Source: Clitoria ternatea (taxonomy: Eukaryota; Streptophyta; Magnoliopsida; Fabales; Fabaceae). From it: 64,000 bases of DNA. A model generated the notes under the pieces. The model searched no databases. It had not been told where the DNA came from and saw nothing but the letters and a program-made list of their open reading frames with translations. A program made the translations under genes and the position numbers. Below, in pieces: positions 35,346 to 46,086 of the stretch; the stretch's first letter is position 1, and each line of letters starts with the position of its first letter. The DNA lies in NCBI GenBank assembly GCA_037962975.1, contig CM075674.1:40438501-40502500 (forward strand), given 5' to 3'.

Positions 35346-37060
35346 TGATGTTTGTCATTGTTCTTCTGTGTTCAGAATATCTCAATTGAAGTTACTGTGG
35401 TGTTATTGCTGGTCCAATGTTAGAGTTATAGTTATCTTGTTTCTGATGTTGGATAGGAAATGATAGAATTAACTCTTTATGCTGTCTAAAATTGTACTCG
35501 TTGAATTGTTGATTCTTCCACTCACCACTCTGCAAAGTTAGCATATTTGTCATTATTAGCTTAAATTACTTGTTTTATGATTTACCTCACGGAAAGTTAG
35601 CATATTATGCATTAAAATTCTGTAGTTAATAACCATAAGTTTAGTATTGGTAAATCATTTCTGCTCTTGTTTAATTTTTAAAATGTAGTCTTTCAATTGG
35701 GATGGATAAAAGATAAATTTTTTATTTGTTGATTAAATAGAGTATGTAGATATTTTTAATGATGTGGTAATTGGATACTAAACAATCACAATAATGTTTG
35801 TCAATTGCCCAAAAACAGTTTTATGTTACCATATTTGTTTAGCAGTTTAGTATAAGAACTTGGCTTGTTTTTCAGATTTTGATGTTTCTCTGGCTGATAC
35901 AAGCTAAAGTTCAAAAATAATTCGAGTCTCACAGATTGGATATTTAGCAAAGAAATGTATTGTTGAGTTACTATTAAGTAAACATGTTTCATTAAAGTGG
36001 TATTTCTTTACAAGTTTATAAAGTGCCAGAATACTGGGCAGAGAACTAGAACAAAAATGAAGATTAACTACTGAAACAGTAAAAGAAATAAAATGTAATG
36101 CATAATTTAGAAGGTGCAATGCTCAAAGTCACCTTCCTTGATTAAAATTGTTCATATTGGATTTGCATTGGGATGTTTTGGTCAGAATATTTAGAATTAG
36201 AAGCAATGTGGATATAAGTTTTGATTTGGTGTGTTCTACATTGGAAAATCTTGTTGAGGTTTTGGGCTTTTTGTTTTCTAGTATATTATCGAAAATAACA
36301 GATTTTATTTTTCTTATTAATCCAACTTTTGAGTTTATCAAGAAAGCCATCAAGTTTTGTTTTGTTTTAATTTTGTAAACTCACTGATGATATATACAGG
36401 CTTAAGGCCTTTGCCTTTAAATATTTTAGAACATTTTAAACTTTTATTTTAATTTTTATGCTCTTGTTATAAAGTGTTGAAGAATGAAGTTGTGAAATAG
36501 TTGTCAAATTAGTTTACAAAGATTGAATACTAAAGTTTAAAGTTATTAGTTTTAGGTGAAAGTCAAAGTAAAGTTAAAAATTGATTGTTATTTTTTAATT
36601 TTATCAAATAATTTAATTGTATGATTAGAGGATAATAATATATTAATAGAGTTGGTAAAATGTTTAAATCAAACTTGGACCTACTAAATGAAGGATATTT
36701 AAGAGAAATTATATTAACACCATGTTTTATTTGTTATTTTCACCCATGTTTATGAGTTTTTGAACCAAAATAACATTTTATTTAAATTATACCGATCCAT
36801 GTAATTCATGATGACGCTTACTGTTGAAACCTGTAAATTGTGGTTTCCATCCTAAGTCCGTGTTCCAACGCTTTCATTCAAATGCCATAAACTCACCTTT
36901 GGTGGCTTTTATTTAGTACCCACCCATTGCACAAGCCCATATCATATCCACGCAATACGTGCCTATTGAGAGTTTGAAAATTAGAAATGTTTCATGGCTA
37001 AATTCATTTTCTGGAAGTTGCATTGAAGTTACATTGGTTTTGAGATTGAATGTGGTATGA
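35346..37060. other. AT-rich CACTA interior without recognisable genes
   Basis: About 1.7 kb with no domain match and no obvious repeat structure. It may be a large intron or filler DNA captured by the transposon. Confidence 0.5.
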
Positions 37061-37065
37061 TTCAT

Positions 37066-37839
37066 TTAATCTTGTACTGAGTAAAAGACTTTTGTGAGGT
37101 ATAAGAATTGAAAGAACACACCCTTAATTTCATGCTCAAATGTTTCATGACTCTGAACTGTAGCATTTCTAATCGGCCAGACCTCAGCCCAGATTCCTCT
37201 CCCATCAATCTTCTTAGAATAAATACCCCTGTCCTGAAGTCTTTCCTTACCATCAGGCCAAGTGCCACTACCTTTAGCAACCAGCCTAACAGTCCCCTCA
37301 TCCTTTCTATGTTCTGAGGTGGGAAACTTTTGAGCCAATTGAGTCCCAGATCCTCCATCATTGTCCCTAATCCTCTTGTCCAACTCCAAGACGAGTTTAG
37401 AATCCTTATTCCTCTCGGGCAAATGATTGTTCTCTCTCTTGTCCAACTCCAAGACAGAGACTATCTCTACCATGTTAGCTCTTTCTGCTGGTTCTTGGCT
37501 CAAGCAGGCTAGACTTAGTTTAACTATCTGCAGGGCACACACTTTCTCATTGTTTCTAGTTAGGCTAGGATCAACAAACAAACTCACTTCCTTTGCTTCA
37601 ATCTCTTTTCCAACAAGATTTACTTCCATAGCCTGAAGCATTACTTGTCTTCCATCTTGTACGATCATAGAATCTTTACTTGTGATCAGTTCCAACATCA
37701 CCACTCCGAATGCATAAACATCCATTTTGGTTGTGACCATTCCTTCCTCGAGATACTCTGGAGCTATATAACCCTTTGTCACAATATATGATATGGCATT
37801 AGCAGAAGTTATTTTCCTATCGTAGGTTATATATCTCAA
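37066..37839 (-). pseudogene. Captured receptor-like kinase fragment (C-lobe) fused to unknown sequence
   Basis: The first ~148 codons (37839-37396) encode the C-lobe of a plant receptor kinase, from the activation-segment end (TKGYIAPEYLEEGMVTTKMDVYAFGVVMLELI) through LFVDPSL to PAERANMVEIVSVL. The order and wording resemble LysM-type receptor kinases. The N-lobe, the catalytic HRD and DFG motifs and any ectodomain are missing. The rest (LELDKR occurs twice, then GSGTQLAQKFPTSEH and so on) is not recognised. It lies opposite to the transposase genes. It is best read as a host gene piece picked up by the CACTA element, and is unlikely to be functional as a kinase. Confidence 0.65.
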
Positions 37840-37849
37840 AGGGTGTGTT

Positions 37850-38420
37850 ATTCAATGAGGCTCGCTTTTATCCCATTCCTGTTACACCCACTGCATCCAA
37901 CTGTATTATTTTCGCCCTGTAACTAGCTCCTCTACTTCCACATCATCTCCCTCTGTACCTTTCACCAATGAGTCTCAGTTCCCACTGGTTTTCCCCTTAA
38001 TTCTGCAGCTCCCTCTACACAACCAACCAACACCCTCAACATCACAAACAACCAACATTCATCCTATGGTCATAAGGTAATATATGTAGCTTATGTACAG
38101 GTTGCATAAGGTAATATATGAACTTAAACAGGCCCCAAGAGCTTGGTTTGAACGCTTACAGTTCACTCAGATCTCCCATGGGGATAAAGCCACCATCTGT
38201 GACTCATCTCTCTTTGTATATAACTGTGTATCTTAGGTAGATTACCTACTGGTTTATGTAGACAGCGTCATCATCACTGACAGCAGCCCATCTCTAGTTC
38301 AGTAACTCGTTAACAAACTGAATGGTGCATTTGACCTGAAACAACTTGGTCCTCTTTCTAATTAACTCATCTAAGAAGAGTCTTTATAAATTAACTCATC
38401 TAAGAAGAGTCTTTACAAAC
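37850..38420 (+). pseudogene. Ty1/copia reverse transcriptase fragment
   Basis: Around 38093-38380 the plus strand reads YELKQAPRAWFERL, then SSLFVYN, YLLVYVDSVIIT and LNGAFDLKQLG. These are the standard copia reverse-transcriptase landmarks (the DD catalytic box is degraded to VDS). Stops occur after VYNCVS and near VQ. The Pro/Ser-rich stretch 37850-38060 fits the linker before copia reverse transcriptase. This is a decayed piece nested in the CACTA element. Confidence 0.75.
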
Positions 38421-38726
38421 AACCTTTAGAATGTTTAATAATGCAAATGTAGTCTCTGTTGTGTCTCTCATGGACTCATTCTGACGTGGATCCCAAGTGT
38501 GTAGATCACCGGTCTGAAGTCGTTGCTGTGTAATCTATAATTTGCTTTGCGTGTCTCTCTTTGTTTAGTTTCCTTGCTACTTGTAACTGTCTAATGACTT
38601 CTTGGTTTGTCATGCAGAGTAACACACATCACGCGTGATCTCTGATTGTCTCTCTTCAGCTCCGTATTTATCGCCCACTTTTTTCCCTAGGTAATCCCTA
38701 ACGCTGACTTTCTCCATATATGTATG

Positions 38727-39000
38727 CATGTCAATTGTTGTTTGTTAGTAGAGAGCAAAGCTCATTAGGAACTGGTTTTGATGTATTTATAATGTGTTTT
38801 ATGCATGTGTAATGTTGTTTGTTAGTGGAAAGCAGAGCTCATTAGGCGATGGTTTTGTGTGCTGATAACATGATAAACATGCATGTGTAATGTTGTTTGT
38901 TAGTGGAGAGCAGAGCTCATTAGGCATTGGTTTTGTGTGCTGATAACATGATTTACGATGCATGTGTAATGTTGTTTGTTAACATGATTTGGTGTTCATA
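38727..39000. repeat. Tandem repeat, about 78-bp unit, 3.4 copies
   Basis: The unit has GCATGTGTAATGTTGTTTG, then GAGCTCATTAGGC and GGTTTTGTGTGCTGATAAC. Copies 2 and 3 are nearly identical; copy 1 is more diverged and the fourth is partial. It lies upstream of the transposase gene. Confidence 0.85.
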
Positions 39001-39105
39001 ACTCTGAATATCATATATAATACGTATCATATGTTTATTTATCTATACTGGGAAGTTTTCTATATGTAACAGGCCGTTTGTAAATTTGGGAAATGTCTAG
39101 TTTAC

Positions 39106-39139
39106 AGGGGAGACTCTGCCAAAATTTCGGCAGACTCCC
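39106..39139. repeat. Small stem-loop GGGAGACTCTGCC...GGCAGACTCCC
   Basis: An imperfect hairpin with AAAATTTC loop. A second version with an 8-bp perfect stem lies at 43945-43979 in an intron of the downstream gene. Confidence 0.7.
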
Positions 39140-39264
39140 TTGCTTAGGGAACTTAAAAAATGAAACTCAACTTTAATAATGTAGGGTTTAGTCGTGTGTG
39201 TACCCATTAGATTCCCGTTCAAGTTTCAAAACAACCGGTTGATGTACCGTGTTGTGTTGGATCT

Positions 39265-39600
39265 TGAATTGTCCCGATTGGACAGTTTGGTATGAATTTG
39301 TAACCTGTAGGGCGTAACCCATCAATGTTGTATGTGGTCTATCTTGAGAAGTTGAATGAATGTTCATTTGAAATTTCAGTTATGGTGTTTCGTATTGTTC
39401 CCAGGGTGCATGTCTGCATGTGGTGTTTCATACCGTACGTATCTCTGTGTACTCGGGGACCAATGCGAAATGCTGCCGAAATTTCAAATGAACATTCGTT
39501 CAACTCAAGATAGACCATATATAATTATGGGATGGGTTACGGATGGTTGCATATTCATCCCGAATGGGATAGGGCCCCACCAATTTGCAACATCAAAGAG
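39265..39600. repeat. Long foldback (inverted repeat) in the CACTA element
   Basis: The core arms 39336-39377 and 39478-39516 pair over about 40 bases with one mismatch and a 3-base bulge (GGTCTATCTTGAG, then TGTTCATTTGAAATTTC). Weaker pairing continues inward almost to a short loop near 39428 and outward (CGTAACCCATC and ATGAAT.TG.AACC on both sides) to about 39265 and 39600. The transcript would form a stem of over 100 pairs. It lies just upstream of the transposase start. Confidence 0.85.
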
Positions 39601-39675
39601 ATAGAGTGATTCACAACCGATAGTTAAATAAAAATTTAAACGTGTAACGTAACAGAAATCGTGCTTGTTAGATGT

Positions 39676-39683
39676 TATAAATA
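39676..39683 (+). promoter_or_regulatory. TATA-like box before the transposase start
   Basis: TATAAATA lies 25 bp before the ancestral ATG at 39708. It is close for a start of transcription with a leader, so this may be coincidental. Confidence 0.25.
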
Positions 39684-39707
39684 GAGGTACCGGCAAATCG
39701 GCGATGG

Positions 39708-42700
39708 ATGTACAACCGACTAGATCGCAATCGGTGAGTGACTGAGGAGTTTATGATGGGGCTATTGGAGTTCATTCCGTTCGCTACGGCAAACACGCCT
39801 GGATTTGAAGTGACTCAGAAGATTCGTTGTCCGTGCTCAAGGTGCAAATGCATGAGTTTTGAATATGCGGATGATGTCATGTGCCACCTAACTGAGAAAG
39901 GGTTCATGGAAACATACCACTGCTGGTACAACCATGGTGAGCAGTTACCGCGTAGACCATCAGACGTAACCGTGCAACAGTCTTACTACGAGGTTGGAGG
40001 AAACAGGGATACGTACAACAACATAGAACAAATGGTGATGGATCATGTTGGACCCTCCACCGGGCGTATGCTGGAACATAATGACCAAGCAGGTCATGGG
40101 GACTCTGACAATGTAGAGGAGGATCCTAATCCGGAGGTGAAGAGATTTTATGATTTGTTGGCGGCGGCTCAGACTCCATTGTGGGACAGGTGCAACAGTC
40201 ACACTGAGTTATCCGCCTCCCTAGCTGCTTTAAGCCTAAAGGCAGATTATAATCTTTCTGGAGGTTGTTTTGATAGGATGGTCAATCTGATGGGTTCCAC
40301 CATGCCTAGTAATCACAGAATGCCAGCAAACCTGTACCGTGCTAAGAAACAAGTGGCAAACTTGGGGTTGGGTTGTGTGAAGATAGAGTGTTGTGTTGGT
40401 GGATGTATGCTGTTCAGAAATGAGTTTGCAGACAAGAGTGTCACAAAATGTCTGCATTGTAATGAGGAACGCTACAAGACCGTTAAAAGGAGAGGGTAGG
40501 TAACCCAGACGGCCAGGAAGAAAATGTGGTACTTCCCTATAACACTGCGTCTTCATCGCCTGTATGCCTCATTGTCCACGGCAAAACACATGCGTTGGCA
40601 TGCTCTGAACCGAACACAAGAGGGGTTTCTTTGCCATCCTTCCGACGGGAAAGCATGGAAGTGTTTGGATGAGCTATATCCGGACTTTTCAGGCGAGCCG
40701 CGCAATGTAAGACTTGGCTTATGTACTGATGGGTTTAACCCGTTCGGTCAATACAGAAGAGCTTACTCTTGTTGGCCAGTCATCCTGACCCCATACAATC
40801 TGCCTCCTAATATGTGTATGAAGAGGGAGGTCATGTTTCTATCTATACTGGTTCCAGGACCCAAAAATCCAAAGGCGAACATAGACGTGTTTTTGCAACC
40901 GTTGGTTGAAGAGTTATCACAATTATGGGATGTCGGGGTAATGACATACAATGCGTCTTTGAAGAACAACTTTATGATACGTGTTGTTTTGATGTGGACT
41001 ATTAACGACTTCCCGGCCTATGGTATGCTTTCTGGATGGTCCACGTCTGGGAAGCTTGCTTGCCCTGTATGCATGGAACATACCGGGGGGGGGGGGAATC
41101 ACTCCCTGTTAGTGGCAAGACAAGTTTCTTTGACTGTCATAGAAAGTTTCTACCATTGGATCACCCGTTTAGGAGGAACAAAACCGCTTTTAAGAAGAAC
41201 AAGGTTGTTAATGAACCTCCACCCCGTAGGTTATCTGGTGCACGGGTTTGGCAGAGGGTCGAAGAGTATCCTTACATCTGGGACAAGAGTGTTAAGGAGT
41301 TTGCGGGTTACGGTAAGGAACACCACTGGGTGAAGCAGAGTGTCTTGTGGGATTTGCCATATTGGAAAGACTTGTTGTTAAGACACAACATTGATGTCAT
41401 ACACACTGAACGTAATGTTTTCATGAATATTTTTGACACTGTTATGGACATCAAAGGGAGAACAAAGGACAACGAGAATAGTCGTCTAGACCTTCCGATT
41501 TGGTGTTCCAGGAAGGAGTTGGAGTTGAGGGATGTGGGACGTGGAAGAATGTTTAAACCCCATGCAAAATATGCTTTAACTAGACCACAACAGATTGCTG
41601 TGTGTATTTGGATGAATGGGTTGACCCTGCCTGACGGATTCGCTTCTAACTTGAGTAGATGTGTCGACATAAAGGAGGGCAGGGTGTTTGGCATGAAAAG
41701 TCATGATTGCCATGTGTTTATGCAACAACTACTCCCGTACGCGTTTCATGCCTTACCGAAGCCTATTTGGAAACCGTTAGTGGAGTTGAGTCATTTCTTT
41801 AAGGAGTTGACGGCTACTTCGTTGACTGTGGAGAAACTTGTGAAGATGGAAGAAACTATCCCGGTATTGATTTGTAAGTTGGAGCAGATTTTCCCACCAA
41901 GTTTTTTTGACTCCATGGAGCATTTGCCTATCCATCTACCGTACGAGGCCTTGGTTGGTGGCCCAGTGTAGTATCGTTGGATGTATCCATTCGAAAGGTG
42001 AATGCTTGGTGAACTCTTTAATTTCCTTGCAAACACTTCTTATAATAGTATTTTCTAACTTAACACTATCTTGTTAATGATGTTGAAGATTCTTACGCTC
42101 TTTAAAAGATAAAGTGTCGAACAAAGCCTGTGTTGAAGCATCAATTTGTGAGGCATACTTAGTCGAAGAAATGACAACCTTTGCTTCTTTCTATTTTCCG
42201 ACGGAGATAGAAACTAGAATGAGTAGAATTCCCCGCAATCTTGGGGTAGCCAGCCGCACAGGGTTTGATGAACAAACATCGATTTTCAACTATCCTGGTC
42301 ACCCGGGGGGCAGGCTCACAAAATGTTACATTGATGAGAAAGATCGAAAGGCGGCTCACTTGTACATTCTTCTAAATTGCCCAGAAGTGGAACCCTTTAT
42401 TGAGTAAGTCATAGAAGTTATATTATACATTCTTAACATAGCTTTTATAGTATCTAAATTTGTTTCCTTTGAATATCTTATACACAGATATGCTAAAACT
42501 TGAGCAAAATGATTTAACTGATGACCAAATTCATAGTGAGGTGTCATCCAAGTTCGTTGGTTGGTTCGCGCAACACGTAAGACCCGTATACCAAGTGTTT
42601 TTAAGCCTATTTACTTCTAACTCCCGTTATATAACGATGACCTACTTCTTATGTTGTACATAGATACAAGACCCTAACAACCATATTGAAGATTCTTTAC

Positions 42701-43428
42701 TCCAAGCCCTTTCTTGGGGGCCGGTGAAAACTGTTAAAAAATGGCCTATTTACTACGTAAATGGCTACAAGTTTAATATTCTTCAATGGAGTGAAGGGAT
42801 GCGCACCCATAACTACGGGGTTTGTGTTAAAGGCACCGCCGGACAGTTGGAAGAAGACTTTTATGGAGTGCTTACAGAGATTGTTGAAGTTTCGTTCTCT
42901 GGACGACTAAGAAGAGATATTGTTCTATTCAAATGTGATTGGTTCGACAACACAATCGGTGTTGGAACAAAGGTTGACAACAACTACGGCTTAGTTGAGG
43001 TCAAGAAGAATGGTAGATATAAAGGGTTTGATCCCTTTATTTTTGCCCAACAAGCTGAGCAGGTTTATTACACCGACTTCCCGGGAGGACATCGGGACTG
43101 GTATGCAGTAATCAAGGCCAAGGCCCGAAGTCAGATCACTGACAATGTCTCCGAGGAGGTCGATGACGCTTATCAGCTTGCACCACACGAGCTCAACGAT
43201 GCCAATTTGTTGTTCAACATTGATCTAGTCATAATGGATGAGACACTCGCCACTACGGGGGGTGAACACATTGACAAAGACCTTGTGTCTCGATCAAAAC
43301 GGTCTAGGGCTGATTTGGATACTGATGAACTTGTTCAAACAGATAACTACAGTGACACTGAAACTGAGGGGGAATTTGAAACTGAAACAGACACAGAGTA
43401 TGTAGTCGTTAAACAAAATGTTACATAG
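39708..43428 (+). pseudogene. TNP2-like: TNP2-type CACTA transposase, disrupted
   Basis: The start MYNRLDRNR (39708) is typical of TNP2 proteins. A TGA follows at 39735, then the transposase-associated domain (RCPCSRCKCMSF, CHLTEKGF, YHCWYNHGE). Further breaks are TAG at 40497, a frame change in a G12 tract (41085-41096) and TAG at 41969. Between them the TNP2 core is clear (MRWHALNR, LGLCTDGFNPFGQY, GWSTSGKLACPVCM, then DLPYWKDLLLRHNIDVIHTERNV). After an intron (41998-42088) a DUF4218-like part follows (SNKACVEASICEAYLVEE). There is a short exon at 42488-42576, whose frame does not join cleanly, and then a DUF4216-like end (42664-43428, GVCVKGTAGQ, FKCDWFD). The protein would have bound and cut the TIRs. 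All breaks are seen in the sequence, so this copy cannot make full transposase. Confidence 0.88.
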
Positions 43429-43478
43429 GTTTATATATATCCTGAGACTAACCTTTCTTTTCATGATTTTATCCACAG

Positions 43479-45259
43479 ATGACGGGACGTCGACTGCCCT
43501 TCAGTAGGGGTGGTGGGTCCAGGACCCCGACATCCCGGCAGGGGACTCCCACCCCAGGACAGGAGACCACTCCATCACCACCACCACCACCACCACAGCA
43601 GACCACTCCACCACCACCACCACAGCAGACCACCCCATCACCCCGACTGACCACCCCAGAGCAGAGTCCTGGAGTTGATGGCTTGGAGGACCATGGCCAT
43701 CAGGCCACCCCACCTCCGGCATCCCCTCTGCCCATGTTGGTACCCGTGCCGGCCGGAGACGAGTAAGTGACTAAACCTCAAATACTTTTATGTTATTTGT
43801 ATGATACTTTATATTAAACTTTAGTGAAAAGACTTGTTGGTTTATTGGATGTTACTTTAATTAGTACTTGTATAGATTGAATTGTACTGGGCACTCTTCT
43901 GTTTGTAACAGGGTAACTATTGTGATTGGAAATGTTACTATTATAGGGGAGACTCTGCCAAAATTTTGGGAGTCTCCCTAGATTGTGTGTTGTTTTACTC
44001 CTAACATAATTGTTGTCATTACAGCTTTGTTGATAGTAGTCGCACTACCAAAGCGATTACTAAGGTTTTGAAGGCCCAGTGGGATGGTCCATATATATCT
44101 TGGACAGATGCTGGGAAGGTTGTGCAAGATAGGTGGTTTGACACCTTCTCGGTAAGTTCCTAGCTCATTTGTTGTGACTTGATTTGTAAAATAGACCTGT
44201 TATTAATTTTGATTTCTCATTTCATTTTACAGCGTGATTACCAGTGGGCGGAGGGTATGATTGATGAGATTAGGAAGGTCTTTGCCACAAAGACCTCCAA
44301 AATCATCAAGAGTACCCTTTGGAAGGTGAGGGACAAGGGTGAGCGCCCTCGTTGGATCCCGGAGGACCATTGGGACGGGATGGTCCAGAAGTGGGGCGGG
44401 GTCCCGTTCCAGCAGGCGAGTGCTCGGAACAGGGCCAACAGAGCCGCCGATGCTGCAGCCTCGGTTTACACTGGGGGTAGCATTTCAACCCTCGAGCACA
44501 AGAAAAGATTTGTAAGTGTATTTATGTTAAACATTTCTATTATGATTCGTCTTACATGTTTACAAATAATAATCTCAAAGTTTTTTGTCCACCACAGGAG
44601 CTGAGGGAGCACCGGGAGCCTTTTTTGTTTGAGGTCATGCAAATGACCAAGAAGAACAAAGCCGGTGCATGGGTAAACCAGAAGACTACGGATCTAGCAG
44701 TATTTACTTTTAACTGACACATGCTTATAATTTACAAATCAGCTTACTAATCCTATCATTGTTTTTGAATTTACAGGAGGCGTATCAGGCCAGGAGGGCT
44801 GAGAAGGAGGCGGACCTGGTGGCTTCCACTCCTGAAGGGGAGGTTCCTCTCACCCTATCTTGTTCTGACGACAACGCCATCTATATGGAGGCTGTTGGCG
44901 GTGTGAACAAGAAAGGGAGGGTATTTGGATTGGGTGGCGTCGGCACGCAGCTGGCGAAAAAGGGGAAGACCACTTCCTCTTCGTCTTCCTCTGGTCTTCC
45001 GACTGAGGTCGTTCAGGTAATTCAAAACCTGAACGAGGAGCTACAGGAGGAGCGACGTCAGAGGCAGTTGTTGTTGGAGCGGGCCGAGGCGGACCGACAG
45101 AAAGCCGAGGCGGACCGACAGCGGGCCGAGGAGCAGCACGCCGAGACTCGTCGGCAACTTGCTCAGCAGCAGGAGCTACTGATGCAGTTGATGGCGAGGC
45201 TACCTCCCCCCACTTCCCAGGCGCCCCCACCACCACCCCAGGATCCCCCACCACCATGA
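43479..45259 (+). CDS. Second CACTA gene: plant transposase of the Ptta/En/Spm family (TNPA-like), intact
   Basis: Five exons join without a break: 43479-43762, 44025-44151, 44233-44511, 44598-44699, 44777-45259 (424 residues). All introns start GT and end AG. Residues 1-95 are Pro/Thr-rich. Residues 96-265 carry the family core (WDGPYISWTDAGKVVQDRWFDTF, KVRDKGERPRWIPEDHWDGMV, then HREPFLFEVMQMTKKN and EAYQARRAEKEADL). The end is a long coiled coil (NLNEELQEERRQRQLLLER, repeated EADRQ units) with a Pro-rich tail. In En/Spm the TNPA-like protein binds subterminal repeats and brings the ends together; the coiled coil would support dimers. The first ATG directly follows a CACAG splice acceptor, so a spliced leader, perhaps from the TNP2 transcript, is likely. 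Its intactness contrasts with the ruined TNP2 gene. Confidence 0.85.
43945..43979. repeat. Small stem-loop in the first intron of the second CACTA gene
   Basis: GGGAGACT and AGTCTCCC pair perfectly around CTGCCAAAATTTTGG. It is related to 39106-39139; the flanking bases are also alike (GGAAATGT before the stem). Confidence 0.7.
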
Positions 45260-45593
45260 TTGTATTTTTATTATTTATACACATTGTATATTTGATTTTT
45301 AGTTTTTATGTTATATTTCATTTAGTATTTATTTTGTCATTCTTTATTTATTATGTCAATATTTATTGGTAATTACATTTAAATCAAAAAGCCTTATTGT
45401 ACCTATCATTAATAATTCAACCTATTTGATAAATAAATTTAATCTATTATTTTGTTTTTAATAATAATTTAATATTTTAAAAAAATTATTTAAATTTAAT
45501 TATAAAATTTTATCAGCCAATACAATACAAAAATATTTAACAAAACCTATATAAATATTTAACCTAATTTTGTAAAAAAGAAATTTCCAATTA

Positions 45594-46060
45594 GCGACGG
45601 CAACCGACGATCGCTATAGTGTAAAAAATAGCGACGGAAGATCATGGTCGCTGTATTGTTAAAACCAGCGACGGACCATGGTGGTCGCTCTATTGTAAGA
45701 AACAGCGACGGAATATCGTGGTCGTTGCATTGTTAAAACCAGCGACGGACCATAGTGGTCGCTCTATTGTAAGAAACAGCGACGGAATATCGACGGCTAA
45801 TGGTGGTCGCCGGTGGCTGCTAGTAGCGACGGAGTTTTGAGGTCGCTGTATGGCAACACTTAGCGACGGCTGGAGTTATTGGGGCAGAGACAATTTTAGC
45901 GACGGCCTTACGCCGTCAATATTGTAGCGACGGCACATATGTGGTCGCTGATGTGTTTTCGACGAGGGTTTTAGCGACGTCCTCCGTCCCGTCTGAGATG
46001 CCGTCGCTAATGGTTTTAGCGACGGCATGGTATGGATTAGTGACCAATTCCTTCCGTCAC
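45594..46060. repeat. Right subterminal repeats of the CACTA element
   Basis: More than fifteen copies of AGCGACGG or its complement. A ~75-bp unit (CCAGCGACGGACCATGGTGG ... AACAGCGACGGAATATCG) is repeated in tandem between 45660 and 45800. Confidence 0.9.
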
Positions 46061-46065
46061 TAACA

Positions 46066-46083
46066 GGTGTTTTTTTAGTGGTG
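46066..46083. repeat. Right terminal inverted repeat of the CACTA element
   Basis: On the minus strand CACCACTAAAAAAACACC, followed on the plus strand by the target duplication TAT (46084-46086). Confidence 0.93.
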
Positions 46084-46086
46084 TAT

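Larger units (their letters stand above)
34038..46083 (+). mobile_element. Complete 12-kb CACTA (En/Spm-type) DNA transposon
   Basis: The left end is CACTACTAAAAAAACCC. The right end, read on the minus strand, is CACCACTAAAAAAACACC. Both are flanked by a 3-bp target duplication TAT (34035-34037 and 46084-46086). Subterminal repeats of AGCGACGG in both orientations fill about 550 bp at the left and 470 bp at the right. Inside, left to right: a C/T-rich then G-rich leader region; a captured kinase fragment (minus); a copia fragment; tandem repeats; a long foldback; a TNP2-type transposase; and a second gene of the Ptta/En/Spm family. In this family TNP2-like protein cuts at the TIRs and TNPA-like protein binds the subterminal repeats. 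Confidence 0.95.

Noticed and set aside
39325..39604. ORFs on both strands across 39325-39604
   Set aside because: They are explained by the foldback; similar residues arise in two frames because the arms are complementary.
43469..43722. Minus-strand Gly/Val-rich ORFs opposite the second CACTA gene
   Set aside because: They are reverse reading of the Pro/Thr-rich first exon; the plus-strand frame splices into a full family domain.
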